Shown here piece after piece: positions 57,653 through 64,000 of a stretch of 64,000 nucleotides of DNA (positions are counted from its first letter, which is position 1; each line of letters begins with the position of its first letter). The notes beneath the pieces are model-generated. The model made no database searches, was not told where the DNA came from, and saw only the letters and a program-made list of their open reading frames with translations. The stretch spans positions 558,001 to 622,000 of the forward strand of contig JACGCK010000006.1 of assembly GCA_014925825.1 (NCBI GenBank). Direction: 5' to 3'. A program made the position numbers and the translations under genes. The DNA is from Pholiota molesta. Its lineage: Eukaryota; Basidiomycota; Agaricomycetes; Agaricales; Strophariaceae.

Positions 57653-57845
57653 CCGGTCCGGTCTTTTGCCCTCGAAGGGCATGGACCGGGACCGAGACCG
57701 GTCTTCAATTCTTCCGAATGCCCCAAAAACCGGACCGAACCGATGTGGACCAGTCCTGAATGGTCTTGCGCGGTCCAAAGACCGGTCAAGACCGGTTACA
57801 GTTCAGACTGGTCCAGACCAGTGTAGGACTGGTCCAGACCGGTCT
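57650..57845. repeat. Left subterminal ACCGG/GACCGGT motif cluster
   Basis: More than ten copies of GGTCCGG, GACCGG, ACCGGTC or close variants (such as GGTCCAGACC) lie within about 190 bp, in both orientations. Such clusters are typical transposase-binding sites in hAT elements. Confidence 0.7.
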
Positions 57846-57936
57846 TGCGAGCGGCACCTCAGCGTCTCCATGTCGCAGGAACTGCAATATTGCAGTTCCA
57901 TTGTGCATGTAGACGGCATGGTGTCGACTCGCAGGG

Positions 57937-58095
57937 CGAGTCCATGGAGGGTGAGGGTGGGGCGCGGGGTGGTGAGTCTGTGGAAGGTGAGGATGCGGTG
58001 CGGAGAGAGCGAGGGGGTGGCGAGTCCATGGAAGGTGGGGACTCAGATGCGGCGCAGAGAGAGCGAGGAGGCGGCAAGCCAGTGGAAAGAAATCA
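57937..58095 (+). repeat. G-rich minisatellite, about three units of 45-57 bp
   Basis: Units begin GCGAGTCCATGGAGGGTGAG, GTGAGTCTGTGGAAGGTGAG and GCGAGTCCATGGAAGGTGGG, each followed by a GCGGAGAGAGCGAGG-like end. It is present only in the left half of the element and has no counterpart in the right half. Confidence 0.6.
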
Positions 58096-58359
58096 GGACA
58101 TGGCGAGTACTCGCGCATCGCTGTCGCGTCGTTACATGTTAGACGTGGTGTGCAGGAGGCGCCGAGGCCGTTGGGGGTGAGGGCGGGGCACGGAGAGAGA
58201 GAGGGGGCAGCAAACCTAGGAGGTGGCAGTCCCGCAGACGCACACCAAACGCACACGACGGCGTAGCCATTGTCAACAATGCGCCGGCGTCGTTGCACTG
58301 TCCGCTGACGTTGTCCGCTGGCATTGTCGCGCTGTCCACTCACTTGTGTCTGTCAATCT

Positions 58360-60352
58360 CATGCATGAATCAGACTAGATTGACGATATAAAAATAGTGC
58401 ATCCAGCTTCCTAACTGACGGGCACAGCCACTCCACCAAGCTGAGTTTGAAGACATTCCACTTTTGGCAGGTGGTCTGTGCTGGTCACTGGGGGCGGTGA
58501 TGGTGATCACTGGAGGCTGTGCACTTGCTCACCATGCTCAACAGTGCCCAGCACTGCTCGTCGCTGTTGTCAGGGTCATCCCAAAGTGGAAATACCAAAA
58601 ATAACATTTTTCCACTATTGGTGGGATTGCAGCTGGGCAGCTGGTCCGCTCTGTTTGGGGCCCTTTGGGACCATTTTATATCGATAGATGCGGATTTTGA
58701 TTCTGAATACAACCGTGAAGTTTTCATATTAATAGCTGCAATGGTTGATGCGCTAGACGCGAATTACTGATGGCGTAAAATTAGCGCCCACAAAGAATAT
58801 TGCTTTCCTCCGCAACCGCCCGGTCGTTTTGCATGATCTTAGGTTGTATCTGGAGGTATTAACCACGCGCTTTTAACGCGTCTATGGTCGTAATTTTACG
58901 TCCGTTCCTCGCTCCGTAAAACGCTCCGGATATATTTACGCTCGCACCGCTTCAGCGCCAGCCACGCATTGAATATCCGCGCGCATATTATATCATAAAA
59001 TAGGTTAATATCACACCTTTCCAACGGTATTTTATTCGTTTAAATTGGAACATCCTACGCGGCGTTATTCACGAAATGGTTGTTTATTTATAGCAGGGGA
59101 ACCACAAATCGCCTCAGCGAGCGCTTAGGTGCGTTGCCATCTGCTAAATTTATTGGATTTAATGACACATCGACTTTGGGGATCAGACGCCGGGAAGGTA
59201 CTGAACCAGATGCTGGGCTGGCATGGATATTGGCTGGCTGGCAGGCATGATTCTATATTTAGTATTCGGGCCGAGCACGTGTCTGTTGGCTGCATGCCCG
59301 GTATATGCACCTGGGTTGGCTCGCTCAATATTGGGCGCTTAGGTGCCATAATATACAGAAAGATTCAGAATTTTACACTGATTTTGAATCTAAAATTTTC
59401 ATATCAATAGCTGCACTCGTGAGGGCGCTAGAAGCGAATTACTGATGGCGCTTAAAATGCGCCCACAAAAGATGGCTTGTTTCTCATGAACCGGCGCTTC
59501 GTTTTGCATAATCTAAATTGGAGTGTATAGATATAGAAAAGATCTTTCGAACGCGCTACTGATCGTAATTTTCCGTCCGTTGCCTGGCACGTAAAATGGC
59601 CCGCACTATCTTGCGCTCCAACATTAATAGCATGCGCTACGCATTGAATATGAATATGCTACTTCCCCATAAAATAGCTGGCTACGAGCTCTCTCGAACG
59701 CGTGTATATGCACTTTTATTGAATAACATCCCATACCTCCAGAAAAGAATTGATCGTGCATTGAATGACGCGGGGACCGCATACCGCGCCGGCGCGTACT
59801 TAAGCGCGTTGGAATCGCCTGATTTTACTGGATTTAATGACGCCTTTGTTATGGAATTCGGAGGCCGGGAAGGTAGTTAACCAGACATGGGGCTGGCATG
59901 AATATTGCCTTCCTGGCCGGAATGGTACTATTTTTAGGCCTGCCGTGCTCGGCATCACCCAATTCGGGCGTAGAATAGTGGCACCCTCCCCCTCCCCCCC
60001 ATATTTAAAATTCGATTCCTCCCTCAATTCTTATCCAATCCTTTTGTTCTTTTTTGTATTATTTTATATAAATACGGTACTATATGCCTATGCCATTGAT
60101 ACATTATTGTACTACATGCAGCATGTGTTATCTTAATATCGCTCTTTTCTCAGTATTACATTGGGGCTTTTCACTGCATTTGGGATGCTTATTAGCATAT
60201 ATAAAGCGGTGAATAGGTAGAGGTACATATTTAACACATTTTCTGGTAGCTTAGCACCAATATAAATGCTGACCTATAGGGTTACACACATGAAAATTGG
60301 ATTGGGGTATCTTCTCCTTGATATACTCATATCTCAGCCAATATTGTCACTA
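58360..60352 (+). repeat. Left internal inverted arm (about 2.0 kb)
   Basis: Reverse complement of 61116-63103 with many substitutions and small indels. The stretch 59129-59410 and its partner 62055-62336 still encode the same 93-codon frame on opposite strands. The arm contains two diverged tandem units: one starting at about 58735 (ATTAATAGCTGCA..GCGAATTACTGATGGCG) and one at about 59403 (ATCAATAGCTGCA..GCGAATTACTGATGGCG). No function of the short frames is recognised. Confidence 0.8.
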
Positions 60353-61115
60353 CGGACAGACCCAAGCGTGTGTTAAAACGGCAACAAGGCATATTAAATA
60401 TTGATCTATACAGTATTCTGACACACACCAATTACTCCAGTGATCACACCAGAATGATTAAATACAATAAACCCTGAACAATATTGCCCTGTGAATGTAG
60501 CTATGCGTCTAAAATTACACGACTTTCAAGGAGTACTCTATAATATAGCTAGAACTACCTTGCCAAAATTCGAAAGACCAGTACAAGAATTGCGAGCTCT
60601 AGATACCAAAACATCGCAAAATTCTTCGATTTCTTGAAAATGTCAGTAGATTCATGCATATCTATATACTGTTACTACTCCAAATATAGTGTAATATGCT
60701 TATTATGGCTACTAGACACCAATATCACTTAATATAGGCATTTAAAAAAAAAGTTATTCATGAGAGCATATTCTAGACCACTTGAGGTGTTTAGATCATA
60801 GGGATATCTATGAATCAAGTCATACATAAAAATGTGTGGGTAGGTCGCAACATATTTGGCTCTGTAGGGTGCAGTTCTTACTCTCCTTGTCTACCTTTTG
60901 GATATGGTGGGTGGTCCATATTGTAATATACTCACACCAAATACCACAATATTCCGAGCATAACTGAATGTGCCAGATGTATATTTCATGTTTTGTGCGA
61001 GATTTAATCATTCTGCTGATATAATGAATAGAATGCATTTAGAGAACAATCGTCGATTAATAGAGTTGGAAGCAGCATAAGTAAGATGTAAATGAGGCTT
61101 TAAACATGCTTGTAG
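60353..61115. other. AT-rich central spacer of the element
   Basis: Unpaired core between the two arms. A 72-codon minus-strand frame (60820-61038) is open but has no recognisable motif. I find no transposase signature here. Confidence 0.5.
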
Positions 61116-63103
61116 CTACAGTATTGGGTGAGATATGAGTACATCAAGCAGAAGGTACCCCAATCTATCCTTTATGGGTGTAAACTTATAGGAAAGCAGT
61201 TATATTAGTGTTAAACTGCCAGGAACTGTGCTACGTATGTACCCACAACTATTTACCGTTTTATATATGCCAATAAGTAACCCAAATGCAGTGAAAGACC
61301 CCAATGTACCATTCAAAATAGAGAGATATTAAAATAACACATGCTGCATGCATTATAATAATGTATCAATAGCCTAGTCGTATAGTACTCTATTTATACA
61401 AAATATTACAAAAAAGAACGGAGGGATTGAACAGCAATTGAGGGAGGAATCGAATTTTCAATATTGGGGGGAGGGGGAGGGTGCCACTATTCTACGCCCG
61501 AATTGGGCGATGCCGAGCACGGCAGGCCTAAAAATAGTACCATTCCGGCCAGCAAGGCAATATCCATACCCGCCCCATGTCTGGTTCACTACCTTCCCGG
61601 CCTCCGAATTCCATAATAAAGGCGTCATTAAATCCAGTAAAATCAGGCGATTCCAACGCGCCTAGGTACGCGCTGGCGCGGTATGCGGTTCCCACATTAT
61701 TCAACGCACAATCAATTCCTTTCTGGAGCTATGGGATGTTATTCAATAAAAGTGCATATACACGCGTTCGAAAGACCTCGTATTCAGCTATTTTATGGGA
61801 ACGTAGCGTATTTATATCCAATGCCTAGCCCATGCTATTAATGCTGGAGTGCAGAATAGTGCGGGCTGTTTTATGTGCCAGGGAACGAACGGAGAATTAC
61901 GATCAGTATTGCGTTGGAAAGCTCTTTTTTATATCTATACACCCCAATTTAGATTATGCAAAACGGAGCGCCGGTTCATGAGAAACAAGCCATCTTTTGT
62001 GGGCGCATTTTAAGCGCCATCAGTAATTCGCTTCTAGCGCCCTCACGAGTGCAGCTATTGATATGAAAATTTTAGATTCAAAATCAGTGTAAAATTCTGA
62101 ATCTTTCTGTATATTATGGCGCCTAAGCGCCCAATATTGAGCGAGCCAACCCAGGTGCATATACCGGGCATGCAGCCAACAGACACGTGCTCGGCCCGAA
62201 TACTAAATATAGAATCATGCCTGCCAGCTAGCCAATATCCATGCCAGCCCAGCATCTGGTTCAGTACCTTCCCGGCGTCTGATCCCCAAAGTCGATGTGT
62301 CATTAAATCCAATAAATTTAGCAGATGGCAACGCACCTAAGCGCTCGCTGAGGCGATTTGTGGTTCCCCTGCTATAAATAAACAACCATTTCGTGAATAA
62401 CGCCGCGTAGGATGTTCCAATTTAAACGAATAAAATACCGTTGGAAAGGTGTGATATTAACCTATTTTATGATATAATATGCGCCCCGACTTTTAAAGCG
62501 TAGCTGGCGGTAAAGCGGTGCGAGCGTAAATATATCCGGAGCATTTTACGGAGCAAGGAAGGGACGTAAAATTACGATCATGGACGTGTTCGAAGCGCGC
62601 GTTTAATACTTCTAGATACCACCTAAAATCATGCAAAACGAGCCCGCGGTTGCGGAGGAAAACAATATTCTTTGTGGGCGCTAATTTTTCGCCATCAGTA
62701 ATTTGCATCTAGCGCGTCAACCGCTGCAGCTATTAATATGAAATTTTTACGGTTGTATTCAGAATCAAAATCCGCATCTATCGCTATAAGATAGTCCTAA
62801 AGGGCCCCAAACAGAGCGGACCAGCTGCCCAGCTGCAATCCCACCAATAGTGGAAAAATGTTATTTTTGGTATTTCCACTTTGGGATGACCCTGACAACA
62901 GCGACGACGAGTGCGGGGCACTGTTGAGCATGGTGAGCAAGTGCACAGCCTCCAGTGATCACCATCACCGCCCCCAGTGACCAGCATAGACCACCTGCCA
63001 AAAGTGGAATGTCTTCAAACTCAGCTTGGTGGAGTGGCTGTGCTCGTCAGTTAGGAAGCTGGATGCACTATTTTTATATCGCTAACTAACCTGATTTCAT
63101 GTA
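61116..63103 (-). repeat. Right internal inverted arm (about 2.0 kb)
   Basis: Partner of the left arm, complementary along its whole length, from GTATTGGGTGAGATATGAG (pairing with about 60330-60350) to the ACTATTTTTATATCG segment (pairing with about 58385-58400). Confidence 0.8.
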
Positions 63104-63639
63104 GAAATTTAACAGACAAGGCTGGTCCACTGGCATTGTCGCGCTGTCCACTGGCGTCGTCGTCCACACGGACCCCTCCCGCGGCATCGTCGCACTGTGA
63201 CGTGGTAAAGACACGGCGTGCGGCAGGTGTACAGTCCATGACTTGGGCGTGGAGCGCGAGGGCGGGGCACGATAACGAGCGGTGACGGATGCTCGCTATA
63301 GCCTATGGGGAGTGAAAGTTGTCAGCAGGGGATTTTGGGTAGTGCGGGTGACGCACTTGGCGGCTCTCCCACTTCCTGGGTCTGCCCTTAATGTCCACTG
63401 CCCCTGTTCCGTCGTTGCGCGTGGTTGAACAGCATCCTGGCTGCATGGGAGGGGCGAGGCGGGCGTCATGGTGGCTGGTGGTGGTGAGAGTGCAAGCCAT
63501 CAACCGTGGTTACCACGGTTGATGGCCATTTCGGCGAACGCCGGAACCTGTACGCGGCAATTGTTTTCAAATCTAGACGAGAAATAATGTGATTAGTAGG
63601 ATTGTTGAATAGAAAATAAGTCCCTCACCAAGGAGAGTA

Positions 63640-63845
63640 AAAGACTGGTTAAGACCAGTAAGACTGGTTAAGACCGGTAAGACTGGTTAAGACCGGTAAG
63701 ACCGGTCTTTGGTCGGTCTTGAGTTTTCGAAAATGCTGATGGACCGAAGACCGGACCGCGGTTACGGTCTTCATCGGTCTTCGGAATTTCCGGTCTTGAT
63801 CGGTTATGGTCCGGTCCAGTCCCGGTCTTTGGCTGGTCTTGTAAC
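63640..63845. repeat. Right subterminal ACCGG/GACCGGT motif cluster with 22-bp tandem repeat
   Basis: Between 63643 and 63710 the unit AAGACTGGTTAAGACCGGT is repeated in tandem about three times. Beyond it are further GACCGGT and GGTCCGG motifs up to the terminus. The motif, not the exact sequence, is shared with the left end. Confidence 0.75.
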
Positions 63846-63862
63846 CGGACTTTCAAACACTA
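63844..63862 (-). repeat. Right terminal inverted repeat (19 bp)
   Basis: Reverse complement of the left terminus at 57634-57652, directly followed by the 8-bp target duplication. Confidence 0.85.
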
Positions 63863-63870
63863 CTCCCTAT
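63863..63870. repeat. Target site duplication, right copy (CTCCCTAT)
   Basis: Identical 8-bp sequence directly outside the right terminal inverted repeat. Its last two bases are the A and T of the ATG of the downstream frame. Confidence 0.85.
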
Positions 63871-64000
63871 GGCTTCCAAACAAGCATTTCAGGATTGTCT
63901 AAATGAAGCCAAAGACCGCCTGGTGAAGCAGAAAGGCTCAAAATCATGTCAAAATGCTGCTGAAGGGAAGGAAAACAAGAGTACAGCACAAGGGGTACGC
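63869..64000 (+). CDS. Start of an open reading frame interrupted at its ATG by the hAT-like element (partial)
   Basis: ATG at 63869 opens a frame that continues to the end of the window without a stop: MASKQAFQDCLNEAKDRLVK, then QKGSKSCQNAAEGKENKSTA and onward. The N-terminus is helical and charged, like the beginnings of several transposase or DNA-binding proteins, but I do not recognise the family. The A and T of the ATG come from the duplicated target site, so the codon is kept intact while its natural leader (57380-57633) is now 6.2 kb away. It may belong to another transposable element. Confidence 0.45.
   Translation, partial: MASKQAFQDCLNEAKDRLVKQKGSKSCQNAAEGKENKSTAQGVR

Larger units (their letters stand above)
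57634..63862. mobile_element. hAT-like DNA transposon, 6.2 kb, non-autonomous, with internal inverted arms
   Basis: The element is bounded by 19-bp perfect terminal inverted repeats (TAGTGTTTGAAAGTCCGGT at 57634-57652 and its complement at 63844-63862) and flanked by an 8-bp direct duplication CTCCCTAT (57626-57633 and 63863-63870). An 8-bp duplication and a TIR starting TAGTG fit the hAT superfamily. Just inside each end lie clustered ACCGG/GACCGGT motifs, as in hAT subterminal transposase-binding regions. The interior is a long imperfect palindrome: 58360-60352 and 61116-63103 are reverse complements, separated by about 760 bp of AT-rich spacer. No hAT transposase (no RNase H-like or dimerisation motifs) is recognisable; the longest internal frames are about 95 codons. 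It must therefore rely on a transposase encoded elsewhere. Family assignment is inferred from the termini only. Confidence 0.8.

Noticed and set aside
57845..58343. Proline-, arginine- or glycine-rich frames of 110-185 codons in the left part of the transposon
   Set aside because: They arise from the G-rich minisatellite on both strands. Low-complexity composition, no start context, no counterpart in the right half.
59129..59410. 93-codon frame duplicated at 62055-62336 as a transposase
   Set aside because: Identical by inverted duplication, but without any catalytic or zinc-finger motif and lying across the unit repeats; no evidence that it is a gene.
60353..61115. Centromere, telomere or replication-origin function for the AT-rich core
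   Set aside because: No telomeric repeats and no organised satellite array; the stretch is fully explained as the spacer of the palindromic element.
1..64000. CRISPR arrays, bacterial operons, riboswitches, rRNA or tRNA genes
   Set aside because: The sequence is eukaryotic with spliceosomal introns throughout. I saw no regularly spaced repeats with unique spacers and no rRNA. I found no tRNA cloverleaf by eye, but a proper covariance search was not possible.

Overview
This is nuclear DNA of a filamentous basidiomycete, most likely an Agaricomycete. Evidence: short (about 45-85 bp) spliceosomal introns with GT..YAG borders in nearly every gene, very close gene spacing (50-450 bp), and a fungal gene set that includes a LIM-RhoGAP, Afi1-like DENN protein, ArAE_2-type transporter, fungal ELL, DOMON-cytochrome b561, Zn2Cys6 factor, Nha1-type antiporter and a multi-intron P450. 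I cannot name the species.

Layout. 0-7 kb (all minus strand): start of a glycerol-3-phosphate acyltransferase, a Chk2/Cds1 checkpoint kinase with SQ/TQ cluster, FHA and kinase domains, an unrecognised short gene, a cysteine-rich secreted protein, and a homocysteine S-methyltransferase followed by a decayed second copy of its 5' end. 7-21 kb (minus): DOMON-b561 redox protein, large ArAE_2-like membrane protein, Zn2Cys6 regulator, Afi1/DENN protein. 21-35 kb: mixed strands, with Na+/H+ antiporter, a conserved unknown protein, a Dickkopf-like cysteine-rich membrane protein, Smr-domain protein, ornithine decarboxylase antizyme, ribosomal protein S2 (uS5), a disordered unknown protein, Pam16/Tim16, Pol I subunit RPA43 and a BTB protein. 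35-57 kb: LIM-RhoGAP, KTI12, ELL, a single-pass membrane protein, P450, mitochondrial-type cysteine synthase, Arf6, a leucine-rich-repeat protein, Rad23 and phospholipase B. 57-64 kb: gene-poor, AT-rich and repetitive DNA dominated by one complete 6.2-kb hAT-like element.

Most genes are housekeeping or signalling genes with no operon-like logic; several pairs share very short divergent promoters (LRR/Rad23, Pam16/RPA43, RhoGAP/KTI12, Dickkopf-like/Smr, antizyme/RPS2). Arf6 and an Afi1-like protein (yeast Afi1 binds Arf3, the Arf6 orthologue) lie 30 kb apart.

Two general points matter for using this annotation. First, at least fifteen genes, including the essential RPS2, Rad23 and RPA43, need one missing base restored, usually in a short homopolymer, to stay in frame. 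This is best explained by uncorrected indel errors in the assembly, so I annotate these as genes and not pseudogenes. The antizyme frame break has the opposite sign and sits on a conserved stop, so I read it as genuine programmed +1 frameshifting. Second, the 57.6-63.9 kb element has an 8-bp target duplication, 19-bp terminal inverted repeats, arrays of ACCGG-type subterminal motifs and 2-kb internal inverted arms, with no recognisable transposase. It was inserted exactly at the ATG of another open reading frame.
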